Assembly (NCBI GenBank): GCA_964568525.1
Contig: CAZMPM010000006.1
Location: 1-49,281 of the forward strand
From: CAYZPB01 sp964568525
Lineage (GTDB): Bacteria > Bacillota > Bacilli > Tepidibacillales > Tepidibacillaceae
DNA: 49,281 nt
Reading direction: 5' to 3'
Below the pieces are notes generated by a model that ran no database searches, was not told the DNA's origin, and worked only from the letters and a program-made list of their open reading frames with translations. The position numbers and the translations under genes are program-made. Shown here one piece after another: positions 33,871 through 41,412 of this stretch (its first letter is position 1; each line of letters begins with the position of its first letter).

Positions 33871-34266
33871 ATGATCAGAAAAGATACCGATTACGCCATG
33901 AGAATGCTTGGGCATTTAGCGGAAAACGAGTCGCATGATTTTGTCTCCGTAAAAACAATCGCTAAGGAACAGGATGTGCCTGTTGACTATGCCTACAAAA
34001 TTATCCGCAAATTAAATGCTGCCAAAATTACAAAAAGTCAGGTAGGCGCACAGGGCGGAGTTATGTTAAATAAAGAGTTAAAATATATCACCCTTCGTGA
34101 TGTTATCGAGGCTATTCAAGGGCCTATTTACATAAGCGAATGCGTTCTAAACTCGGGAATTTGCTCCAAAAATCCTGTTTGCAAATTTTCTCCGCGTTGG
34201 GCTGTTATTCAGCATGAGCTAGTCAGTATGTTGGATAAAACTACACTGGCTGATATTTTAAATTGA
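33871..34266 (+). CDS. Rrf2 family transcriptional regulator with Fe-S cysteines
   Basis: Winged-helix regulator of 131 residues. ATG 33871 (AAAGGTGG upstream) gives the family N-terminus MIRKDTDYAMRML; the longer open frame upstream covers the operator. HTH around 25-60, with recognition helix DYAYKIIRKLNAAK and wing GAQGGVML. Cys91, Cys98 and Cys104 match the positions of the three cluster ligands in IscR (92, 98, 104), so it should bind a 2Fe-2S or 4Fe-4S cluster and sense iron, oxygen or NO. No isc/suf genes adjoin; the next gene, on the same strand 94 bases on, encodes a seven-span membrane protein that is the likely target along with itself. Confidence 0.88.
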   Translation: MIRKDTDYAMRMLGHLAENESHDFVSVKTIAKEQDVPVDYAYKIIRKLNAAKITKSQVGAQGGVMLNKELKYITLRDVIEAIQGPIYISECVLNSGICSKNPVCKFSPRWAVIQHELVSMLDKTTLADILN

Positions 34267-34360
34267 GTGGGGGTGTTGCATTAAATTAACAGGTTCACAG
34301 AAGAAATTTAATAATTATAAAACAAAATTCATTTAAAAATTAAAGGAGGTCTTTACACAC

Positions 34361-35005
34361 ATGAATCCGATCGACATTGGTTTTCTGTTAATAACTGGAC
34401 TAATAGCTTTATATCTATGCATTCATTTTTATCTCGGTTTTACCGTCAACAAAAAGATCTACAATATCTACTATATAATTGGCTTTGCCGTGCTGCTCGT
34501 TGCTGGCGTACTGCTAATTTTCTTTACATATAGTATATTATCAAGTCCGTTCGTGATAATTGTTTCTACACTTATTCCACTATCAATCTCTCTTGGTTTA
34601 GTTACTCAATATTTCCCTAAACAGAGTAAATATTATCTTGCTTTTGTTATCATCGGTTTTCTTGCTATTGCCGCTGGAACACTTGCAGATCTTGGCACGC
34701 TGGGAACAATCATCCTTGCTTCAGTACACTCTGTTGCAGGCCTAACCCTTTTCCTAGTGCCTATCGTACTTGTTAGCAAAAAGAAAGCACCTTCATCATT
34801 TGCGATGGTTTCTCTAGGTGCAGCTCTAATTGGTATTGGCGGTATCGCTCTTAGTTTCATGAAAACAGGTCGACCTTTATTATTCTTAACACAAGAAGTT
34901 ATTTTTATAATTTTAGCACCACTACTCTTTTTAATGGCTGCTAGCTTCGCTTATGGTTTTATCAAAGCTAACAAATTAGAGCGCAAAACTACTGGTCGTA
35001 AATAA
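34361..35005 (+). CDS. Seven-span membrane protein of unknown function
   Basis: 214 residues, about seven hydrophobic helices (roughly 5-27, 36-58, 62-82, 91-110, 114-137, 145-164, 175-200) and a short basic C-terminal tail (KLERKTTGRK). Not recognised. His22 and His123 fall in membrane segments and could bind heme or metal; this is a guess. GGAGGT lies ten bases before the ATG. It follows the Fe-S-type Rrf2 regulator, with no terminator between, and is closed by a strong hairpin, so the two form a likely operon under redox or NO control. Confidence 0.75.
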   Translation: MNPIDIGFLLITGLIALYLCIHFYLGFTVNKKIYNIYYIIGFAVLLVAGVLLIFFTYSILSSPFVIIVSTLIPLSISLGLVTQYFPKQSKYYLAFVIIGFLAIAAGTLADLGTLGTIILASVHSVAGLTLFLVPIVLVSKKKAPSSFAMVSLGAALIGIGGIALSFMKTGRPLLFLTQEVIFIILAPLLFLMAASFAYGFIKANKLERKTTGRK

Positions 35006-35041
35006 GATTAGACCAGCAAACAAGAAGAATACTATAAAGAT

Positions 35042-35082
35042 AAAGCCACCTATGATACCAGTAACAGTATCTAGGTGGCTTT
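35042..35082. terminator. Bidirectional terminator hairpin
   Basis: AAAGCCACCTA pairs with TAGGTGGCTTT, with a further GATAC/GTATC inside. It lies between two converging genes and can serve both. Confidence 0.8.
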
Positions 35083-35096
35083 ACTATACGTGTCGA

Positions 35097-35978
35097 TTAA
35101 ATATCTAACAATTTACCATTCTCTATTATGAAAGGCTCAGGCGTCTCCTGTCCCCAAGCAACATTATATTTAGCTATTAAATATTCGCTGAGTTGCTTAC
35201 GATTATTAAATTTGATTACTTGATACGGCTCTTGAAACGCTACTTTTTCAACAAAAACTAGTTCACCTTGGCCAGCAAATAATACTCCGACATGCCCGAC
35301 AAATAAGAACCCTTCCTCATCATGAAAGTAAACCGTTATCAGTGATTCCTGCTGTCCCGTAAAACTGATGCCCGATGCTTGATAGTACTCCTGTACCTTC
35401 TGAACATGTTGCGCAACGTCCTTCGTCGCAATCGTTGGAATGGCATAGTACAAGGTCCTGAAAGCAGCAATCTCTTCTGTGTTGAGTAGTGGCTGTGAAT
35501 CACTATTAATTGCCATTTCATCAAAAACCAGATACTCCGATTCCACCTGCTGCGGACTACTAATTTGCACCAAATCTTTTAGCAATTGAAAGGATGTAAT
35601 CCGACAGTTATAACCGATAAAATCGAGGTTCTTCTCATCCCACAAATCCTGCATCTGATACGGATCGTACTTTGGTTCAATAGACAACTCCTCTTTAAAT
35701 CCCTCTCGTACCAGCCCATATCCACCAATCGCCTCATTAAAGTAATCGACCTGATTGAAGAATGAATCGACATTATTCTCCGCAATACCGCTCGCTAACA
35801 TTAAAGTGCGTAACTCTATTCTACTCGCATCATCAAGCAGGTTAGAATAGACGATCGGTGAATCATTAGCCTCCGGCTTAGCAATCGGCTTCGTACAAGA
35901 AACACCCATAGTCGCAATTAATAGAATTAACAATATTATTAGGTATTTTTTCAAATTAATATACCATCCATTCTTCAT
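35097..35978 (-). CDS. DUF4300-like lipoprotein
   Basis: 293 residues from the ATG at 35978 (MKNGWYINLKK). N-terminal basic stretch, hydrophobic core 12-24 and a cysteine at 28 (GVSC) point to a lipoprotein, although the lipobox is not ideal. The mature part has the phrases YSNLLDDASRIELRTLM, NEAIGGYGLV and DFIGYNCRITSFQLLKDL, which resemble DUF4300 proteins of streptococci and clostridia. Role unknown; anchored outside the cell membrane. It diverges from a secreted hydrolase-like gene at 36143, with about 160 bases between them. Confidence 0.7.
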   Translation of the reverse strand: MKNGWYINLKKYLIILLILLIATMGVSCTKPIAKPEANDSPIVYSNLLDDASRIELRTLMLASGIAENNVDSFFNQVDYFNEAIGGYGLVREGFKEELSIEPKYDPYQMQDLWDEKNLDFIGYNCRITSFQLLKDLVQISSPQQVESEYLVFDEMAINSDSQPLLNTEEIAAFRTLYYAIPTIATKDVAQHVQKVQEYYQASGISFTGQQESLITVYFHDEEGFLFVGHVGVLFAGQGELVFVEKVAFQEPYQVIKFNNRKQLSEYLIAKYNVAWGQETPEPFIIENGKLLDI

Positions 35979-36142
35979 TTTCGCATTGTTCCCTTCTTCT
36001 GCCCACCTGATTACTCCATGCAAACCCCATTATCTAACAGATTAAATGTCTGTTCAGAGTAACTGATACCTTGAACATCTTCAATTATTCTGTGCTATAA
36101 TATGTATACTATAAATCTGTATTGCCAAAGAATGGGGTCCCT

Positions 36143-37015
36143 ATGAATAACGGAAAAGCTGGTAAGTTAATTATATCATTAATTCTAATAATTTTGGTTT
36201 TAATTGGTATCTATGTAATAAATAGCACAATACTCAACAGCAATGGCTATCAAGCTCCCGATTACCCGAAAACTGACATCACAGCCCTCTTAAAACAGGA
36301 CTCGTTCACTGACGCCGATTACAAGGAATTATTCTTCCAGACCGGTCTAGGCAGATCAGCAATTGATAGTATTCTCCAACAACCTAACGGTGCCACAACC
36401 ATTATTCGCTATCAAGAGAACTTCTTTACGGAGCGGACCGTATCAACAATAACCCCATGGAAAATTGTCAAAAACGAATATACTGTTAATGCAAGCGGCG
36501 GTACCATCAACGCTTTCGATATAGCCCCTTATGACAACGGCTACATTCTGATAAGGAGCTCCGCTCATACCCTTGGTTGGCGCCACGGCCATGCTGGGTT
36601 AATCGTGGATGCTGAAAAAGGGCTGGTTCTTGAGGCGGTAACTATTGGACAGAACAGCAAATTGCGCGATATCAATTCCTGGCGCTATCGCCCGACTTTT
36701 ATCATGCTTAAATTGAAAGATGACTCTCCAGCCGCCGCAGAAATCGGCGATCAGATTGCCCAATTTGCTAATGACCATCTGGTGGATCTGCCTTACCGTC
36801 TAACTGTTGGTCTATTTTCGGACAAAAACCCAGATCCAGCGGATATCAAATATACTCAATGTTCCCATGTTGTCTGGTACCCTTACAACCTGTTCGGCTA
36901 TGATATCGACGCAGACGGCGGCTGGTTAGTGCTACCGGAAGACATTGCCAAAAGCGATTTGTTAGAGGTTGTCCAAATATACGGGTTTGACCCTAACGAT
37001 TTCTGGCGCGATTAA
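36143..37015 (+). CDS. Membrane-anchored NlpC/P60-like (permuted papain fold, YycO/YiiX type) hydrolase
   Basis: 290 residues from ATG 36143, with GGGG five bases upstream. One N-terminal membrane segment (8-28) as a signal anchor. The mature part carries RHGHAGLIVD with His150 and, later, YTQCSHVVWY with Cys240. This His-first, Cys-later order is that of circularly permuted NlpC/P60 enzymes, which hydrolyse amide or ester bonds in cell-wall peptides or lipids. Residues 45-80 are helical and may be a separate domain. The gene diverges from the DUF4300 lipoprotein and converges on another lipoprotein gene three bases away. Family call is inferred from motif order. Confidence 0.65.
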   Translation: MNNGKAGKLIISLILIILVLIGIYVINSTILNSNGYQAPDYPKTDITALLKQDSFTDADYKELFFQTGLGRSAIDSILQQPNGATTIIRYQENFFTERTVSTITPWKIVKNEYTVNASGGTINAFDIAPYDNGYILIRSSAHTLGWRHGHAGLIVDAEKGLVLEAVTIGQNSKLRDINSWRYRPTFIMLKLKDDSPAAAEIGDQIAQFANDHLVDLPYRLTVGLFSDKNPDPADIKYTQCSHVVWYPYNLFGYDIDADGGWLVLPEDIAKSDLLEVVQIYGFDPNDFWRD

Positions 37016-37018
37016 AAG

Positions 37019-37567
37019 TTATTTTGCATTTGTCGCAGCATCAGAAAAATCATCAAGATAAATCTCTAATTGCTTAGTATCAAGCGAACTTGTACCATCA
37101 ACAATCGCTGCATATATACGCTGAACTTCTGCATAAAGTTTCGTCCAGATAGTTTGGACTTTTGAGTATTGCTCGTTTAAAGCTTTAATATAAGTATCTT
37201 GCTCGGTCAATTTGTCAATATTACCCTTCAATGTCGCAATTGTCTGTTCTAAATCAACCTCGCCATCCTCATAAGTGCTGTCAGCACTTAAATAATCTCT
37301 AACTACTTTAAAACCGTCATTCCAGATTTTTGTCACAACAAAACTCGAAACCTTGATCAATGAGTCCTTCTCACTACTCACTTCATTATCTGCAGTATTG
37401 TCTACAACATTATCACCAGTATTGTCGCCAGTCTTAGTTGAGCCACCAGTCTCTTTATTTTTATCAGCCGCAGGTAGCTCGCCCTTGCCAGTATCACCAC
37501 ATGCCGTTAAAGCAAACACCAAGCAGAGTACCAGAAACAACATCGCTACTTTTCGATACTTTGTCAT
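37019..37567 (-). CDS. Lipoprotein of unknown function
   Basis: 182 residues. Clear lipoprotein signal: basic start, hydrophobic 8-20 and LTAC with Cys23. A low-complexity linker rich in Thr, Gly, Asp and Asn (about 24-65) leads to a helical domain (about 70-175) with coiled-coil-like spacing. Not recognised. AGGAGGAG precedes the ATG. It ends three bases from the end of the converging hydrolase gene, with no terminator between. Confidence 0.75.
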   Translation of the reverse strand: MTKYRKVAMLFLVLCLVFALTACGDTGKGELPAADKNKETGGSTKTGDNTGDNVVDNTADNEVSSEKDSLIKVSSFVVTKIWNDGFKVVRDYLSADSTYEDGEVDLEQTIATLKGNIDKLTEQDTYIKALNEQYSKVQTIWTKLYAEVQRIYAAIVDGTSSLDTKQLEIYLDDFSDAATNAK

Positions 37568-37629
37568 GTTTCTCCTCCTCTAATTTATCTTATTATTCTT
37601 TAAATTTATCACATCAGCTGCATTCACGC

Positions 37630-37661
37630 AAAAAAACCCTGCAACTTCACAGGGCTTTTTT
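37630..37661. terminator. Terminator overlapping the end of the CmpB-like gene
   Basis: AAAAAACCCTG and CAGGGCTTTTTT form the stem, with T-runs on both sides. The stop codon of the gene at 37647 lies in the loop, so its last codons build one arm. Confidence 0.85.
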
Positions 37662-38186
37662 GCTTCTATTTATCGTTCTTTTTCCAGAACGTTTTTCGTA
37701 GAAAGTTGTCACAACATCAAGTACAAAAACTACTGCCAACGCCAATGCCAATGCATCTACATAACCATTATCAAGTTTACCTGTGAAATATGTTAACATC
37801 GGCTGAACGAAGTATTTAGCTAATGAAATACCGAAAGCAAAAAATACTAATCCCAGTAAGTAGATTCGCCCGTTCAACTGATAAGGCTCATCCGCATAGT
37901 CCCACAATTTTTTCTTAAATATTTTTTCTGTGACAACTGAGGTTAGATACTCAATTGTTCCGCAGACCAAGGTAGCAACTACAAAAACAATTACGAAGTT
38001 ACTGGTACCCTGTAATAACCATAAAACTAATAAAATACTAACTCCATAAATTGGACAATATGGACCTTTGAAAATTCCACGATTGACAGAACGGTGCTGC
38101 ATATATAGTGAACAGAACACTGACTCATAAATCCACCCAAAGAAGCTATAGATCATGAACCACAGAAACAGCTCACTTATAAACAT
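37647..38186 (-). CDS. Putative ABC transporter permease (CmpB family)
   Basis: 179 residues from the ATG at 38186, nine bases after GGAG (GTG 38192 is possible). Four to five hydrophobic segments. FFGWIYESVFCSL, NRGIFKGPYCPIYG and KLWDYADEPYQLNGRIYL are marks of the CmpB family (PF06541), membrane proteins annotated as ABC permeases though no ATPase partner is near. The basic tail KRSGKRTINRSKKAL is read through the terminator stem. Function unknown. Confidence 0.8.
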   Translation of the reverse strand: MFISELFLWFMIYSFFGWIYESVFCSLYMQHRSVNRGIFKGPYCPIYGVSILLVLWLLQGTSNFVIVFVVATLVCGTIEYLTSVVTEKIFKKKLWDYADEPYQLNGRIYLLGLVFFAFGISLAKYFVQPMLTYFTGKLDNGYVDALALALAVVFVLDVVTTFYEKRSGKRTINRSKKAL

Positions 38187-38254
38187 TGTCACCTACTCCC
38201 CTTATTGTTGCATCGCCAAGGAGCATCATCTATTAAATTAGTACAGAATCCTTC

Positions 38255-38944
38255 CTACGACTCGAGCTTCCGCGCCGTACTATTTGTTTTTAGTCGATCA
38301 ATCAACGGCACGATGATCGGACTAACGATAAACGCAATTCCAATCGCAAGTAAAACAATGCTGATTACCATAATCTCGGTGGAAAGCACGTTAACCAGGT
38401 TAACGCCACCAATCATGTGCGATGGGCCAGCCCAGATCGGCATAGTAATTAAAACTAAACCTGCGATAATTGATGTGACTCCTGCCGCATTCTTTTTGTT
38501 AGTCTTAGTACTTTGCGCAAAATTGTCACGGAACTTCTTCATTCCAGGGAATGCAAGTACGATAAAGTAAATCATCGCTGCAAAGTTAGCAAAAAATTTA
38601 ACGTTAGCCGGAGCTGCTTTGCCGATAATAGCGTCCGATGCACCCATGTGGATACCGCCAACAATTGCCCCCAAAATCAAAATAATAAGTGAAGCGGTAA
38701 ATGCTCCTTTTCTCCCCTTAAACATCGCTATTAGGGCAATCAGACCTGCAAAACCGATCAGCGTAGTAACAACAACAAAAGATTGCCATAGCCACTGGTA
38801 GTCAGCAATCATACTGTATTTTGGAAATGCCTCAAGGTTAAAGGCTACACAGGACGTCCCAATACCACCAAAAATATTCATTAGAACTGCCATCGCAAAT
38901 AAAATCAAACCAAGCCAAAGAACTATACCACGTTTACTCTGCAT
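38255..38944 (-). CDS. Six-span membrane protein of unknown function
   Basis: 229 residues with about six hydrophobic segments (roughly 8-28, 52-73, 80-100, 113-130, 150-170, 185-212) and a polar C-terminus. Not recognised. AAGGAGG lies nine bases before the ATG, and TGCTATACT (38970-38978) may be its promoter. It stands between holA and the CmpB-like gene, all on the minus strand with gaps of 60-75 bases, so it could be a separate unit. Confidence 0.7.
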   Translation of the reverse strand: MQSKRGIVLWLGLILFAMAVLMNIFGGIGTSCVAFNLEAFPKYSMIADYQWLWQSFVVVTTLIGFAGLIALIAMFKGRKGAFTASLIILILGAIVGGIHMGASDAIIGKAAPANVKFFANFAAMIYFIVLAFPGMKKFRDNFAQSTKTNKKNAAGVTSIIAGLVLITMPIWAGPSHMIGGVNLVNVLSTEIMVISIVLLAIGIAFIVSPIIVPLIDRLKTNSTARKLES

Positions 38945-39018
38945 ATCGCATCATCCTCCTTGTACCCTCAGTATAGCACGATTAATATATATTTTGTATG
39001 ACGTTATATCAGAAACGG

Positions 39019-40014
39019 TCACACTTTGTTCACGGTGCCTGACACCATGAATATGAACATTTCGATTGCGAGTTTCTTGTCGATCCGACCAGACTTAATC
39101 TCGTAATCCAAATCAGCTAGTTTAATCATAATTTTCTGCAACTGTTCTTCTGAAAAATGTCGCCCCTGCTCAAGCGCTAATTTAATAACGTACGGATGAA
39201 CCGCCAATTGTGAGGCGATATCGCGCTCGGAGTAGCCATTTTTTAGTGCATCTTTCGCCAACAAAATTATCCTGAACTGGCGCGCTAGTAATGATAATAT
39301 TTTGACCGGCTCTTCTTTATTTTTCTGTAAATCGCTTAATAACTGAAACGCCTGCTCCATCCGCAAATTCGCCACCGCATCAATTAATAAGAATATATTA
39401 TTCTCCAGCAAACGTGCAGTTAAATTATCAACTACCTCGCCGGTAATCTCGCCACCGCTACCTACATATAGTGCCATCTTTTCGATCTCCTGTGAAAGCA
39501 GTTGCAGCTCTTTACCAGCCTTGTGTAACAGATACTGTGCAGTCTCTGCACTGATTGTCGCACCAGCTAACTCAGCATTCTTAATAACCCAGGCAATCAA
39601 CAAATAGTCGTTTAATGGCGCAAGCTCGCGGACCGCTGCTTTAGCACGCAGTTGCTTAACAATCCTGCGTCTTTCATCTAATTTGTCATAGTCTACAACA
39701 AAAACTATCGTGCTGTAGCTGGCGGGATTATCAATGTATTGTTCCAGTACCGCAAGGTCATGCTCGACAGTTTTGGCAGGTTTTTGTGCAGTAAAAATAG
39801 CACCACCTCGTGTTATAATCAACTTTCGCGCTGACATAAAAGGTGGCGTCTCCGCCTCCGCAATAACATCCTCAATCGGAATAGCACTCAGATCGTAGTT
39901 AATCAAATTTAGCTCGCGATCTTCAGGCGGTATCAAGGAATTAGTTAGGCGTCTAATCTCATCTTCAATTAAATAACTCTCTGTCCCGTATAAAAGATAG
40001 ATCCGTGACTCCAT
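39019..40014 (-). CDS. holA: DNA polymerase III delta subunit
   Basis: Clamp-loader subunit that opens the sliding clamp. 331 residues from ATG 40014 (AGAGG nine bases upstream). SRIYLLYGTESYLIEDEI is the family N-terminus; clamp-loader lid and C-terminal helical domain follow (LLARQFRIILLAKDALK, PYVIKLALEQGR). The last nine residues (MVSGTVNKV) are read from a REP-like palindrome and look like a recent 3' replacement. In the standard locus holA follows comEC; here an ECF sigma pair lies between. Confidence 0.95.
   Translation of the reverse strand: MESRIYLLYGTESYLIEDEIRRLTNSLIPPEDRELNLINYDLSAIPIEDVIAEAETPPFMSARKLIITRGGAIFTAQKPAKTVEHDLAVLEQYIDNPASYSTIVFVVDYDKLDERRRIVKQLRAKAAVRELAPLNDYLLIAWVIKNAELAGATISAETAQYLLHKAGKELQLLSQEIEKMALYVGSGGEITGEVVDNLTARLLENNIFLLIDAVANLRMEQAFQLLSDLQKNKEEPVKILSLLARQFRIILLAKDALKNGYSERDIASQLAVHPYVIKLALEQGRHFSEEQLQKIMIKLADLDYEIKSGRIDKKLAIEMFIFMVSGTVNKV
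39029..39051. repeat. REP-like palindrome at the end of holA
   Basis: TTCACGGTG and CACCATGAA pair with one mismatch around CCTGA. The core GGTGCCTGACACC resembles short dispersed palindromes common in bacterial genomes. It encodes most of the last nine holA residues. Confidence 0.5.
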
Positions 40015-40041
40015 AAAGCGCAACCTCTATTCTATCTTTTG

Positions 40042-40815
40042 TTACTCTACACCTGAATTGTAGAGCTGTTCAACCTCTTTCGTAAGCAGATTTACTTGAT
40101 AGCTTGCCAATTTCTCGCCAGCAGCTGAGTAGAGGCTATAAATCAATCTATCGTTTTCGAGAAATTCATAGTCAGCGTGAACCCCATCTAACCAGCTTGA
40201 TGTACGAAATACCTCAACACCTTCTTTGTAGATGACCAATTCGTTAGCAGATTGGCTAGCCCTGTAAACAGTATTCACGTAAGCTCCATACTTCGCTTCT
40301 TCCATCGGAGCAGGCGATAATGCAGCCCCTACCATATCACCGGTGCCCCGTTCTGCTTGTAGCCCATTAAAACCATCATAAAGAGCAGCTTCGCTCGCCT
40401 CCTGATTGAGACTATAATTAATACCCATCCCTACAGGAACCATTAGCAGAATCATTGCTGCTGCAACTCCATATCTTTTAACCCAATCCTTACGTACCAA
40501 TGTCCTCCACCAACTAGTCTGCTGTTCACCCAGACCAGCAGCCGCTCGCTGATTTGCTCTTTGGCGGCGTTCTTCAGCAATCCTTTCGAGATCAGGTATA
40601 ATTCCAGCAATCAAATTCGGTTCAGCTAAATCCTGATGCGGACCAATCTTTGCAATAGTTGCCAGTTTGCTATCTATATTAACAACGTTTGCCCGATACT
40701 GCTCACAGCCAGGACATTCAGTTAGATGCCGAGCAAGTAGCTGTTGTTCCTCATTAGTTAGTGAATAATCTAACTCTTGTTGAATTAATTCTTTAATTTC
40801 AATACATTCTCTCAC
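40042..40815 (-). CDS. Zinc-finger anti-sigma factor, membrane-bound
   Basis: 257 residues from the GTG at 40813-40815, which has GGAGG eight bases upstream; this start overlaps the end of the sigma gene by 17 bases, so translation is coupled. Cytoplasmic anti-sigma domain with HLTECPGC (His-x3-Cys-x2-Cys) near 31-38, a linker, one membrane span (about 115-137), and an extracytoplasmic domain of about 120 residues. It should hold the ECF sigma factor encoded upstream at the membrane until a signal, probably proteolysis, releases it. The signal and regulon cannot be read from sequence. Confidence 0.85.
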   Translation of the reverse strand: MRECIEIKELIQQELDYSLTNEEQQLLARHLTECPGCEQYRANVVNIDSKLATIAKIGPHQDLAEPNLIAGIIPDLERIAEERRQRANQRAAAGLGEQQTSWWRTLVRKDWVKRYGVAAAMILLMVPVGMGINYSLNQEASEAALYDGFNGLQAERGTGDMVGAALSPAPMEEAKYGAYVNTVYRASQSANELVIYKEGVEVFRTSSWLDGVHADYEFLENDRLIYSLYSAAGEKLASYQVNLLTKEVEQLYNSGVE

Positions 40816-41359
40816 TCTGGTCACCTCCACGATAATACTCTTCATATATTCGTTCACGTCCGCGGAACAAATGCGACTTCACTGTATTTAGTGGGATATC
40901 AAGTGTATCAGCAATCTCGCTATAAGAGAATTCCTGCAAATAACGCAATATCAGCACCTCGCGCATCGGTTCTGGTAACGCATAGATTATTTCAATTACA
41001 TCTTCAGTCACAAGCTTGTCGGTAATCTCCTGTTCAAGGTCAGCTTTGTCCTTAATTTCCAGCTCAGCTCCCTCAATTGAGAGATTCTCTTTTCTGCTGC
41101 GAAAATGGTCTTTGCAAAGATTGATTGTAATGCGTTGTGCCCATGTTTTGAATTGCGCTTGCCCCTTAAATGTATCGATTTTCGTGTAAATACGAACCAT
41201 CGCTTCTTGGGCAATATCCTTCGCATCATATTCATTCTTCATATAGTAAAACGCCGTGTTATAAATTGGATGTTCTACCGCTTGCAAAAGTTCCACCATC
41301 GCCGATTGGTCGCCAGCTTTAGCCAGTTCAATCAGTTGTTCCTCAGCACGTCTTTCCAC
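40799..41359 (-). CDS. ECF RNA polymerase sigma factor
   Basis: 186 residues. Region 2 with AFYYMKNEYDAKDIAQEAMVR at about 38-58 and WAQRITINLCKDHFR; region 4 with LPEPMREVLILRYLQEFSYSEIADTLDIPLNTVKSHLFRGR near the end (about 128-168). The GTG start has GGAAGGAG eight bases upstream. A TGAAAC...CGTC promoter of the ECF (SigW-like) type lies just upstream, so autoregulation is expected. Its anti-sigma factor follows with overlap. It sits between comEC and holA, an unusual place for a sigma factor. Confidence 0.93.
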   Translation of the reverse strand: MERRAEEQLIELAKAGDQSAMVELLQAVEHPIYNTAFYYMKNEYDAKDIAQEAMVRIYTKIDTFKGQAQFKTWAQRITINLCKDHFRSRKENLSIEGAELEIKDKADLEQEITDKLVTEDVIEIIYALPEPMREVLILRYLQEFSYSEIADTLDIPLNTVKSHLFRGRERIYEEYYRGGDQSERMY

Positions 41360-41378
41360 TGTGCTTGCTCCTTCCTTA

Positions 41379-41407
41379 TAGACGCAAAGCTGTTCAAAAA
41401 TGTTTCA
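41379..41407 (-). promoter_or_regulatory. ECF-type autoregulatory promoter
   Basis: TGAAAC (41402-41407) and CGTCTA (41379-41384) on the minus strand with a 17-base spacer, close to the SigW-type consensus TGAAAC-N16-CGTA. It lies 20 bases before the sigma factor start. A hairpin AGCTGTT/AACAGCT (41388-41414) overlaps it. Confidence 0.7.
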
Positions 41408-41412
41408 AACAG

